A DNA stretch of 64,000 nucleotides from Paramacrobiotus metropolitanus (taxonomy: Eukaryota; Tardigrada; Eutardigrada; Parachela; Macrobiotidae), in assembly GCF_019649055.1 (NCBI RefSeq), contig NW_026570271.1:744001-808000 (forward strand), written 5' to 3'. Numbering within the stretch: position 1 is the first letter of the stretch; every line of letters starts with the position of its first letter. A model generated the notes under the pieces. That model searched no databases. It was not told the origin of the DNA and saw only the letters and a program-made list of their open reading frames with translations. This document shows positions 1-10,687 of this stretch, piece by piece. Made by a program: the position numbers and the translations under genes.

Positions 1-2639
1 TACTTTGGACGTAGGTACTACAAGTTCCTGTTCTTATGCATTTCTCCCGCATCCGGAATAACTGCATAAAAAATAAATGCCTCGTTTTTTCTAATATTCT
101 AGGTCATGTTTATTCTAATGAACGGAGTGATATCGGTTGTAATACGCAAAGAAGCCAAATCAGAGTTAATCATGACCTTCGCATCTCACGAGCAAGGAGT
201 TCTTGTGGTACGTCGGTAATAACAAAAGCTTTTGTCGTCACAGTTATTTCGTTAAAATGCATATGCTAGCATAACAGCAAATTTGATTTATAAAACGGCC
301 CACGTGTTCTTCGATTTGATTTAGAGTTTTAACGGACGTGCGGACATTTTGTATAAACGCAGCATCTACCCTTACATGTTTGGAACATTCCAACTCGATA
401 TGGATCGCACAGATGCGAAGACCCTGGAAAAAGCTAACGCGTTATTTCAAGGTAACAATTAAAGTACCTAGTGGGAATTAAATGCGTTCAGATTCGCGTT
501 AGCAGTTTTTGTTCTTCTTTCTGCAGCGATCAATATTACGGATAAATGGACACTGAACGCTTCTCTTTCTCTGATCCAGGGATCATTTCATAAGGAGAAT
601 GAATTTTCCATCCGACAAATAGCATCACCGGTGCCGTATCAGGATATGGAGCTGGTGTTATATCCCAACTACACACTATTTTTGAACGGCCAGGTACATT
701 ACGGATTTTCCGTTAAATGGAAAAGCTGCTACATTTTAAGCACATATCTGACCAAGCACTTTGAACAGCATTACTTTACGATGACGACATCGCGCTTATC
801 ATCCACTCTGCTATACGTACCTCGCGTAGATGGTGGGAAGCGTAGTCTGACCTTTGACTTCGTCTTCAGCCCGGATGATTTAATCCAGGTGAATACGCAT
901 GACGGCGCTGGGTTTAATTTGAATTTATTTCTGATGTTGAATTTCTCTTTTTGCGCTGCTGACCTGATTCGTATTTATGATGACATTCTATTCACAAAAT
1001 TGTTAACAGACAATAGGATCGGAAAACGACGAGGTTCATCTGATCTACAAGCGCTCGGTACCGTGGTTTTATTTTGGAACGTACGAAGAAGCTAATAACG
1101 GCGCAAGCAAATCCCCATCGTTAAGCTACTTCGACTGGAAACCCTCACCAGTAGTACTCGTAAATACTACAAACGGTATTTTTTTTTATTTTGTTGTGTT
1201 TTGCACCATGCGATGCTTGCAGCTTGCCTGACGCTTCCAACGCCTTCATCTAGACACATCGTGCGACGACGTTCCCGTCAATAGAAGAGTCAAGATCTTC
1301 CAAGATAGCATCAGCCGGAATTACGTTTATCAGGATGGTTCGTGCAAAGGGGGAATGTACAATATCCAGTTTCAACTTGGGAGGGCGACACCACTGGATG
1401 TTACTAATAGCAGCTATGCCAACGCCACTGTGAGTGCAATAATCTGTGCATGTCTGCAAGATGTTAACAGTTTATTATATTACAATTGGCATGCAGTACC
1501 ATGTATTACCTAGGTATTGCTATTATCGAACTATTTAAGGTCCACACGGGGAAAACTTTGATACTTTCCTGGTTTATTAGGTAACCGCCAGAAGCGTGCC
1601 AAGTGGCGATCGCATCCTTGATCTAAATTTTTATGGAAGCAATACTTCGAATTCTAGCACCAATCAGACGGCACCCAGTCGGCATATGTCACTGCAACTG
1701 GTTCCGGTATCCACTGATCCACTTTTGGGCCTGCGCGTGGTAGGTTGAATAAATTCTGAACGAATCATATACCCTGAAGTTTTTGCATTAAAACCAGATC
1801 CGATTTTTTATATAAAACACTCTGTATAAAACCTTCCTGCTACGAAAAACATCGAAATATATTTTTGCTTCTGCTCGGTGTTGCGTTAATTGAGTAAGCT
1901 ACTGTAAACTGTTGTTTTTTAAAACAGCCAAGTACAAAATATAACGCTCGTAAGTTAAACCGATCGAATATCAAAAATATCAAACTGAACTTTAACCAAG
2001 AGAGTGTGTGTGCGGCTATTAACTACGAAATGGTTATAGATGTTTTATCTCGCCGACGAGTACAGCATTTCACGAGCAATTGGTCGGTTTCGCCGGGTTG
2101 TGTCACCGCTCGTTATGGGGAGATTTCGGTATTCGAACGGTAAGTCACATATAGCCGCAACTGTCGACTACCTGGCTGCCTATATTTCCTTACGATTTGT
2201 ATTACTTGCTTAGGTTCTATCCTGCTTTCAGATTCCGCGTCGAATGACACACAAGTAGAGATCTCACAGATTGGCGACAATGTCTTTCGTCGCGTGACCA
2301 GTCGCAACCAGAGCACCGTGCAGACGCAGATCTTCACCTTTAACCGACCCTTTCGTATCAGTGACTACGATCAAAAATCGACTAATGTCACTGTGAGTTG
2401 GACAAGAACTGTTGTTTAAACCATATAACCTGCATCAGCATGTCGAAAACCTGCTCGTTTTGCAGGTGATTTGGCACTATATGGAGATGAACGGGAACGT
2501 CGTCGTCAAAGCACACCGTGTGGACACCGGTGGACAGCTGGACATTGATTCGTATATCTTCTCACCGGAAGGCATAACATTATATTCGTGCGCGACCTTC
2601 TTTTGTAAAGCCAGTGGGACAATTTTACGTGTTAAATAA
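1..2639 (+). CDS. Multi-exon extracellular protein of unknown family, 3' part
   Basis: I do not recognise the family. Exons follow from GT-AG sites and matching phases: (1-14?), 104-206, 325-451, 527-693, 769-888, 1010-1175, 1254-1429, 1581-1739, 1928-2139, 2214-2392, 2466-2639 with stop TAA. The predicted protein has many N-x-S/T sites and scattered cysteines and no membrane helix in the visible part, so it is probably secreted or an ectodomain. It contains an internal repeat: the exon at 325 reads ADILYKRSIYPYMFGTF and the exon at 1010 reads VHLIYKRSVPWFYFGTY. The exon at 104 (MNGVISVVIRKEAKSE) resembles the last exon (MNGNVVVKAHRV), which points to two homologous modules. The first bases may be the end of a further exon, so the 5' end lies outside the window. 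Phases agree everywhere except the 2139/2214 junction (phase 2 into phase 1), which is a frameshift, a missed micro-exon or an assembly error. Confidence 0.6.
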
Positions 2640-3032
2640 ATGGATGTATGCATCCTCGAGACCGCCGCTCGGTGGCGTTTTAACATACTTAACACTGCAC
2701 AACTGCCAGCAGATGGCTAAGCTATGGTGAGAATTTAGTCTGTGAAAATCCTGTTTTCAAAACTTCGTAATAGTTAGTAAGTTACATGAAGGTTGTGATT
2801 GATACAACATAAAACTGTGCATAAAGCAAATCATAACGTTTTTCATAATAATATGTGGATTAGCCAGCATTTGCAATAAAAGCCGAATGTGGACATTAAA
2901 ATTTTAAGCAACAAACTCCCGCATAAGCACCAAACAATTTTCTTTCTCCTGCGATCTTCCCAGTATCATCCGTCATTTGGCACCGGTATCACAATAATTA
3001 ATAGCTCACTGCTGTTTCCACAGCAGAGATTT

Positions 3033-5264
3033 TCACTGCACAGCGTTCACAGGAGCGCCTAGAAAATTTCGAAAATTATATCTTCCGTTAAAGTATTCAC
3101 ATGTGAATGAAACTGGGTGTCGTGAATTACTTACGGTAACAACACCAGCTCGTTGCCGGACAGCCGCTGGACGCGGCGGCTTCGAACATGCTGGAGAAAA
3201 GCGTTTGACAAACGGCATCGATTTCCTCCAGGGTCACGCATTGTCCCACTGGCACGATACCGTGCCAGTTGGCCGCTAAGACATCCGGTGAACACGACCT
3301 CGCTGTGGCGACCTTATTCCCTTCGGTCCGGGCGGTTGGCGTTGTGGTGGAGGATGTAGTGGTAGGTGTGGTCGTAGTTGTCGTTGTGGTAGTTGTCGGT
3401 GTCGTTGTTGTGGTGGTCGTTGTCGTGGTAGTTGTTGGTGTCGTCGTCGTGGTGGTAGTAGTGGGCGTGGTCGTTGTTGTAGTTGTTGGCGTCGTTGTGG
3501 AAGTGGTTGTCGTCGGAGTTGTGGTTGTCGTTGTTGTAGTCGTAGTAGGCGTGGTTGTGGACGTCGTGGTTGTCGTCGAGGTAGTTGTCGTTGTGGGCGT
3601 GGTTGTGGAAGTCGTTGTCGTTGGTGTCGTCGTTGTCGTGGTAGTTGTCGTCGTCTGCGCAACCAGCAGGTCGAAGAAACTTGGCGGGAGCCCTTTCATG
3701 GAATTGAACGGCGCCTTGATCTTCTTAAACGGTTTATTCAACTTGTTGAACCCGATGGGGAATCCCACCGGCGGGAATGCGGACGTTGTGGTGGTCGGTC
3801 GGGGCGTAGTTGTCGTCTCCAGCATCACCGGCGGTAGATCCTTGAACGCCGAGAACGGCGATCCGATGGGACGGAATCGCGGGTTGGGGATTTCATTGGC
3901 CTGCTCCAGGGTGGTGATGAAGCGGAACGGACGCGGATGCCGCATCATGCGGGGAAAGTCGGAGCGCGCAAAGAAGTTGTCACCGGCGAATAAGTAGTCA
4001 TCGACTGCAACAGATGAGACGCATGTGTGAGCTTGACATGAATCGGTTGGCTGCCTCCGTCTTTTAGGCTCATAAAAGTGAAATGAATGATTCTTCTTAA
4101 CATCGTGCGTTGTCTGAAGTGACCATGCAAGAACTCATCAGTGCGTGTCAATTTTTATTTTTTTAAGAATAAAATTTTGGTATAGCTTCTGAAAAATTAT
4201 CAAAGAATTAAACATATTACTAAAAAGCGCAAGTACTGTACACGATTAAAATTTATGTTTTAATTATAAACAAATTAATTTATTTTTATAATAATTAAAT
4301 TTTTATTTTTAAGTTAGAAAAACGAAACCGAATTTAAAGCCTTCAGCGATATAACGCGTTTTTCCTTTCATCCAGTTTTGCAGTATATAGCACACGTTGA
4401 AGAAAATACTACGTATATTTAACTTCTACGGTTCTGCTTTCGCTTTCAGAAAAAAACGATACATGCGTAGAAGGCAGAATTACAGTAATAAGTGCCTACG
4501 GTTGATGAAGGCAAGTCAAAGCACGCGTACATCGTTACAATTGCCGGGTTCATAAACAATGTTGTTAAAATAGCTATTATGTCCGTCAGCTTATCGCGTG
4601 TAATTAGACGTACGCGTCATAGACAGCTTTGATTTATCTTAAGATTTCGAAAGCGTTCACATTTTCACGCTTTTCTATTATTTCCATGAAAATGTTATTA
4701 GGTGCCATTTATTCTCTAAATACCGCAACAATTGGTAGAAAACATTCCTATATCTTTTGACCTTCTTTCTGTGTAATGCATACTAAAACGTATTTTTTTT
4801 CAAAACAGTCGCATCATACTGATAAGACACACCGGCAACTGATTTAAATTTCTAAAAAAAATTCAAAAGATTCATACAAACAAGTAAGGGGCAACCAGGC
4901 TCGATTTTCGTTCAATTCCGAAAAACACAGCAAATTAAACTAGAGGTTATTCCGATAAACCTGTAACAGGTAATAAGGCATCAGTAATGAAAAAGCCGGA
5001 AAAGCGAGTGCAGAAATATTGCACTGCTTTAAAGAATTTAAAAAAAAATTAATTTATATTGTTACTTCATAAACTGTGTGTGGGCGCGATTCTACGTTAG
5101 AAGATTATGGGAGTGTGCCAAAAGCAACAATGGGAAAATACGCTTTTGTTGATTGGAACGGAAAGCAGAAAATAATTGAACAGGTACCACTCACCAGAAA
5201 GCGCGGAGATTTCCCTGAACCGGCATCCACAAAATAAGACAATGAAAGCCACAAATCCATACAT
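3033..5264 (-). CDS. Secreted threonine-rich mucin-like protein with cysteine C-terminus
   Basis: There are three exons on the minus strand. Exon 1 (5264-5195) starts MYGFVAFIVLFCGC, a signal peptide, and ends G|gtgagt. Exon 2 (4004-3135) follows a ttgcag acceptor and keeps phase 1. Exon 3 (3058-3033) is only 26 coding bases; it follows a ttttctag acceptor and ends AVQ-stop. An alternative start lies eight codons upstream at 5288. Exon 2 encodes a proline/phenylalanine-rich part with repeated motifs (FPPVGFPIGF, GLPPSFFDL), then about 100 residues of TTTTTPTTTT-type repeat, then a small domain with about six cysteines (SCSPDVLAANW ... SGCPATSWCCY). Threonine blocks like this are usually O-glycosylated, so a mucus, cuticle or matrix role is likely. 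The cysteine domain is not one I can name. The reverse-strand valine frame over the repeat is an artefact. Confidence 0.7.
3345..3655. repeat. Threonine-codon minisatellite inside exon 2
   Basis: The plus strand reads as degenerate GTNGTNGTN triplets broken by GGC/GGT. On the coding minus strand these are ACN runs broken by CCN, giving poly-threonine with periodic proline. Synonymous third positions vary a lot, so selection on the protein, not only replication slippage, probably maintains it. Confidence 0.85.
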
Positions 5265-5340
5265 TTTCCCCGATGTGATTATAGACAACCAGAAGACGGC
5301 AGTGACCAGCGGTTTATGATAATACGACCTTGAACTCGCT

Positions 5341-5349
5341 AATATATAC
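5341..5349 (-). promoter_or_regulatory. Probable TATA box of the mucin-like gene
   Basis: On the minus strand cgTATATATTAG sits about 80 bases upstream of the ATG at 5264, the right place for a core promoter with a leader of about 50 bases. It is supported only by motif and position. Confidence 0.35.
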
Positions 5350-6750
5350 GCCAGAATACATTAACGACAACCGCATCAAAATCTATAAAAAACCTTTAAC
5401 GCATCCGTCGCGGCTGAATAAACAAGGCATATAAAAAACAACCGTCTTCTTCTCGTTAAACAATCTCATTAATCTGCTAAAATCCGTTCAATCAGCAATG
5501 TTTTCTCATTACAATTTGAAGAATGCACGGATGACATTGATTGAAGACAATCAGCGCTACGACGACAAGCAATCGCGGACCGGCTACATTGTAAAGTGTA
5601 ACAACGATCGGCGGTGGCATTGTGTACGAGGGACGGTCCAGTGCGTCCGTTGGGGCGGCTGTTGCAGCGGTTATATTCATAATCGACGGTGTCATTCCGA
5701 TGAGTACATATGTACCCCGATGAACAGTCGGCGTTAATTGCCTATTGAAAACGCTGGCAATTAGGCCGATTGCGCTCAATTTCTCAAGTGGTGGATTCGT
5801 GTGCGTTCGACGGTTCTGATACGAGCCGTAATTTTGCCGGTAATCTTTGTCGTAATTTTGCCGGTGCACAGTTATGACATACAGGAACTAATCCGATGCC
5901 GGAAGATGCATGTACTAAATGTACACTGCATGTACACTGCATGTACTAAATCAAAAGTTTATCGATCTGTACATATCGACAAATTATTCAAATTTTTTCT
6001 CCGATTTCTGTGGTCCTTGTTCCCGTGTAATCAAAATGTTTGCATGCTTTTGTTTACGTTTACAAACGCACTTTTATTACATTTTATATTGTAACTCGGT
6101 ATTTGTAAAAATATTAAAAAAGCTACGCCAATTTTTTCTTGCTTCTGTTTTGTATTAATCAACAGTTTCGACTGCATGAGTAACTGAAACAGTTTTGTGA
6201 ATTTGCCTGTTTCCAGAAATAAGAATAAATTCACCAGATAATCATGTTTTTTACATATGTATTATTCTCCCAACGGCTCAGACATACTTGTAAATTCTAG
6301 ATTAATTTGCATCCGCTTTCAAATGGCGGGACGGTATTGAAGTTATGCGTTTTCAGGATGTCGGTTGTTTGAGAACGGGCTGTAGCAGGCACATCCGGTG
6401 CGCTGTACCGCTCAGCATGACAGCCCCGAATGCCCGTGTAGCGGGTGTGCGGGAATTCGTTTCGGGCTCATTCGCAGTAATAATCTGGGTAATCAATAGT
6501 TGACTGGCCAAAGTCCGTCTGACGACGACCATCCCGACGTTACGCGTCCCACAACGTATTTTTTAATGACTCACACTTTGCAGATGAGCATTGTTTGTGC
6601 AGCAGCTGTTTGTGGAATGTAAAGTGTTTTCAACAAGCTATTCACAGGGGCAGCGCAGGATCCCTGAACCCGGCTCAAATTAAGTGTCTTATCAGTTAAC
6701 ATTGTACGTTTTCATTTAGACACGTTTTGACTTTATCTGTTTATCGCAGT
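5350..6750. other. Intergenic stretch, no gene supported
   Basis: Short frames on both strands at 5492-5869 overlap each other. A TATA-like catataaaa at about 5432 precedes the 79-codon plus frame at 5498, but neither frame has a signal peptide, a recognisable domain or splice-linked partners. A short direct repeat (tgtacactgca, twice) lies near 5920-5942. I see no RNA gene. Confidence 0.4.
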
Positions 6751-6751
6751 C

Positions 6752-7000
6752 CTTCAAATTTCGTCACCGGCCCAGAAGCCGCAAGTTGGCAGCGAACACG
6801 AAGGCAATACGTATGACTCACACTATATACCCCGTTAACAGATGGTAGCAAAGGACCGCTCCTAATTCGACATCCGGTGTCGTGTCTCGTTTGACGGTAG
6901 TACAACGTAGTCGGGTTTTTCCTTGCTTTATTCATTAGCGAGTGCGATAAGCTTGCAATTACTCGTAATTTTCTCGGAAATTGCACGATAATCAAGTGCA
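6752..7000. repeat. RK1 upstream region duplicated at 12285-12530
   Basis: The block containing ggcccagaagccgcaag, aacacgaaggcaatacgtat and ccgttaacagatgg recurs in the same order before RK2 (ggtccagaagtcgcaggc, aacacgaaggcactacgtat, ccgttaacagatgg). The copies are collinear but diverged. This shows that RK1 and RK2 arose by a tandem duplication that included the promoter, and that these segments may hold shared control sites. Confidence 0.7.
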
Positions 7001-7087
7001 CACTGTTCGTATAGATTTGCATGGGTTGTCATTTCCACCCACTGCTAGGCACTCGCAATCGTAGCGATTGTGTTAGTTTCCGCAGAT

Positions 7088-10000
7088 ATGCTGTACAACC
7101 GTATAAGGATTATTTTGCTGATGTTCAGTTTTGCATATAGCGCCTACTTCGCAAAAGGTACTGGTATATTTGCAATTGCAGTTACCAATCGACTTGTGTC
7201 GTTAATTACAGCAGATTTGGCGTATTTTTCATAAATATGGATATGTCAGTTTAATGTGGCATAATATTATTTAATTAATACTGAATTTCTACCAGTAGCA
7301 GCTTATACAGTACATTTGCACATTAGCTCAGACACTGTCCCATTTAGAATGGCCCATCAGAATTGGCGAAGAACGAATATTTGGTAACGTTTCCGTTGTT
7401 CAACATCCCGCGTTAATTACCGCGGATGTCGGTAATGGAACCGCACCGATTAATGCATCATGTCCAGAAATTGTTTCGCGTGCCGAGTGGAACGCCAGGG
7501 ATCCGGTGTATAATAACGAAACGGAGAGTAAAGTCTTTCTCAAACTCCCACTGCACAATATGGTGTACACGCAAACCTACACCGGTACCACGGCACACGG
7601 GACTTGTACCGATCGGGAATCCTGCAAGTTAATCGTCAAAGCCATACAGAATGATCATATGGGCTTCGGCACATCCACGGATAAATTCGCCGATATTGGC
7701 TACCAGTAAGTACCACAACAAAGAAAGTGTCGATTACTCAAAATCTCTTCCTGCGGCAAGTTGTACTGGTAGAATCGCTGTTGTCTAACAGAAACAATTG
7801 TTAAACGTCCTTATTGTCTCCATGTCAGGCGATGCCACTGCTAAGTGTTCGCCGTATTAGTATACTGCTTTCGTGTTCGTATTGCAAAGTATTATAATTT
7901 AACTTTAAACAGTTCAGTTAATTACAATTTAACTTTTACAGTTCAAACTTTTTAATGTAAATTGTACGTATTACTACATCATTGTAAACATCATTATTGT
8001 AGCTTCGTAAGCATTAGTATCTTGAAGAATCTTTCTTCCTTTTAGCTTCCTAATTGGAGTAGACGGTTCGATATTCGAGGGCCGAGGATGGCTCGTCAGA
8101 GCCGCCTACTATAAACAGTACAACGACCAGGGATTCGGCGTCGCCTTTCTTGGAACCTTTCCGTTAACTGGTGCGTGATCGCTGCTTTACCCGTCGAATG
8201 CTATTAAATTGTCCGATATCATTACATGTAGATTATGCTTGTAGAGCTAAACCAACTTAACCAATCACTTTTTAAACATTTTCCTGATTACTGTAAATTA
8301 AAACGTGATTCTCTGTTTCATTGGCCTCGTCGAAATTTTTTTGATTTCTAGTTGTGTAAGTACAAAAGTGTTACCTTGTAGGTACCAGCGTCGCACCCTT
8401 AACTTACGAAGCGATCCTATCAGCGCACCAGTTGTTGCGCTGCGCCATTTCCCAGGCATATCTGATCTCACCAAACTACACGCTAGTGTCGTTGCGGTTA
8501 AGCCCAACAGTTGGTCAATACATTGACAACCCAGATAGTTTCCCGCATGATTCACCGTACGAGTCGCACACTCCCTATCCACACTTTCAACTAGCCTTAG
8601 AATTAGACTAATGCAAATATCGTATCCGTCTGCGGTTGTTGTGTTGTACTACCGTTACATATGCCGCTTTACAGGACGGACGCTCCAGCACTTAAGCCAG
8701 CCGAAGTTGCTGCTATATCCATTGGCTGTAGTATCGCTTTGGCTTTTGGTATCGCTCTAGCGATCTCCAGCTGGAGGAAAGCCCGGATTTCCACACTGCT
8801 CCCTGATGAAGTACGTTTTAGTACAGTTAGAAAATCATATGAAAGGGTAGCCAGTTTGTTCACAACTATTCACCATTCCACGCTACTTTATCGGTGCTGC
8901 CTACCTTTTTCCGGGAAAAGTAGCGGAAGCCACTTTTGCAATAATTCCCATAGTCTCCAAGGCCAGAGGATGGGAAAAATAACGATCAGTTAGTTCCTCG
9001 TAGTTGCGCCTGTTTCGTTCTTCCGCGTTTTCTTCTGGCGATCCCGCTACTTTTGATGTACCGGTGATGTATGATATCATATAGCGAATGTGTCGCGAAT
9101 ACTAAGTATGGGGAATGTGGCTCGAATAGTTGAATGTTATTGTTTCGCGTAACGCACGTGGTGCAAATTAGACGCATTGGAAGCTGTGCCTGTGGCAGCC
9201 TGCACCGACCGGTGGGCAAGCTCTGCAGTGTTCCGTGAACCGTGGTGCCACTTACCGTACTGTCTGGGTGTAAACCATGTAGCGCAACGGTAGTTGTACC
9301 CTAAAAATCTTTCAACTTCTTTCCAGGAGCCACTGGTGCCCACTACAGGCGACACTCCAGAATATCAGTCGCTTGATCACGGACCTATACATCCCCGATC
9401 TTTGGGGACTTCGACCGACGGAAGCGTACGTATTTAAAGAAGCGTCGTTAAGTGCCGCTTGCGTGATCCTGGGCAGTGCGTAGTGGACAATTTTACGCTA
9501 AGGATTGTACCACGATTGAATGAGACACTAACAGAACACTAACAGATGCTCTTGCAGGTGGACGCTTATGAAACCCTTGGCAGCGACTGTCTGTACCGAT
9601 ACTCACTAAGCGAAAAGATTGGAGGCGGATCATTTGGTACCGTGTACAAGGCACGGATTACGCACCGTGGAACCTATAGTGGCCAAGAGGAAGCGGCAGT
9701 GAAAGTTCTACACATTCAGAATTTAGATGAAATGGAAAATCCCACCGGACAGTTCGGAAAATTCAAGGACAAATGGAAGATGCTGATCGAATTCAACTGT
9801 GAAAATCTGGTAGCGTACCACAAAATTACCATTAGTCAAACAGAGACCGGATCTTTCGTGGAGATTCTAATGGATTACTGCAATGGTACATTTTTGTAAA
9901 CTTAGATGATAATGTTGTAGTGCAATTTTGTACTATTACAGGTCGCGATATGGAGCAGTTGTTATCCAGAATAAAATCCAGTCATACACTGTTAGATCGA

Positions 10001-10687
10001 GCAACCGCACTGTGTTACGCACTGCAGATTGTTAATGGCGTGGATTACTTACACCAGCGACAACTGATGCACGGCGACTTGAAACCTGGCAACATCTTCG
10101 TCAGGTACCATACAGACCGGCATTATGCGGTAATTATCGGCGATCTGGACTGTCTTGTGCATATGTCGCATAATACCATTAGCGCCACTCATCGGACTAA
10201 TATTCTGGGGACAGCGAAATACATGTCACCCGAGCGCGTGCACTGGGATTGTCATGACGAGCTGCAGATTCCCAGCCGCAAAGCGGATATCTGGAGTGTT
10301 GGTTGTATTATGCATGATTTGTTTGATTATTCCTGCGGAATTTTCATGCGAATGTTTCACAAAGCCGGCTCACGGCCGGAAGAATCCGAGACATTCCTAG
10401 TGGAGAAGAACACGGAAGCCCAGGTCATCATTATGAGGATTATGAACGGGTATGTTCCGTTCGTCAGCAAAATGCTGCCACCGGAATTGTCCAGTGTGAT
10501 CAGTCGCTGCTTGATTGTGGCCAGTAACGAGAGGCCTTCTGCCGCGGAACTGCAGAACAGTCTTCTGGCACTGCTGGGTCATATAACAACTCATCGCGAT
10601 CCAGCTTTTGTCACCCAAAAGGACGTTATACGGCACTGCGTATGTGGAAAGCAGTTATACCAATCCGAATATGGAACTAGTCATTAA
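7088..10687 (+). CDS. RK1: PGRP-ectodomain transmembrane receptor kinase
   Basis: Eight exons: 7088-7157, 7348-7705, 8046-8170, 8382-8556, 8675-8810, 9327-9425, 9558-9885, 9942-10687. All junctions are GT-AG with phases 1-2-1-2-0-0-1, giving 678 residues. A signal peptide (residues 1-22, MLYNRIRIILLMFSF) is followed by a PGRP domain (about 62-243: CPEIVSRAEWNARDP, FLIGVDGSIFEGRGW, LTYEAILSAHQLLRC), one membrane helix (about 254-275, VAAISIGCSIALAFGIALA) with a stop-transfer WRKAR, a 45-residue juxtamembrane part, and a kinase from about 342: glycine loop IGGGSFGTVYKA, lysine AVKV (K370), HGDLKPGN (474-481), GDLD for DFG, YMSPERV, DIWSVGCI. The tail has CVCGKQL. The expected helix-C glutamate aligns to lysine. 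The zinc ligands of PGRP amidases are missing, so it should bind peptidoglycan without cutting it and signal inward. Domain calls are firm; the ligand and pathway are inferred. Confidence 0.9.

Noticed and set aside
3269-3997. Long plus-strand frame of almost pure valine/glycine
   Set aside because: It is the reverse of the threonine-repeat exon. The minus-strand gene has signal peptide, donor and acceptor sites and matching phases.
5492-5869. Overlapping frames on both strands as a small gene
   Set aside because: No signal peptide, splice partner or homology on either strand. The TATA-like motif alone is not enough.
7348-8556. RK ectodomain as an active N-acetylmuramoyl-alanine amidase
   Set aside because: All expected zinc-binding His and Cys positions are substituted in every copy.
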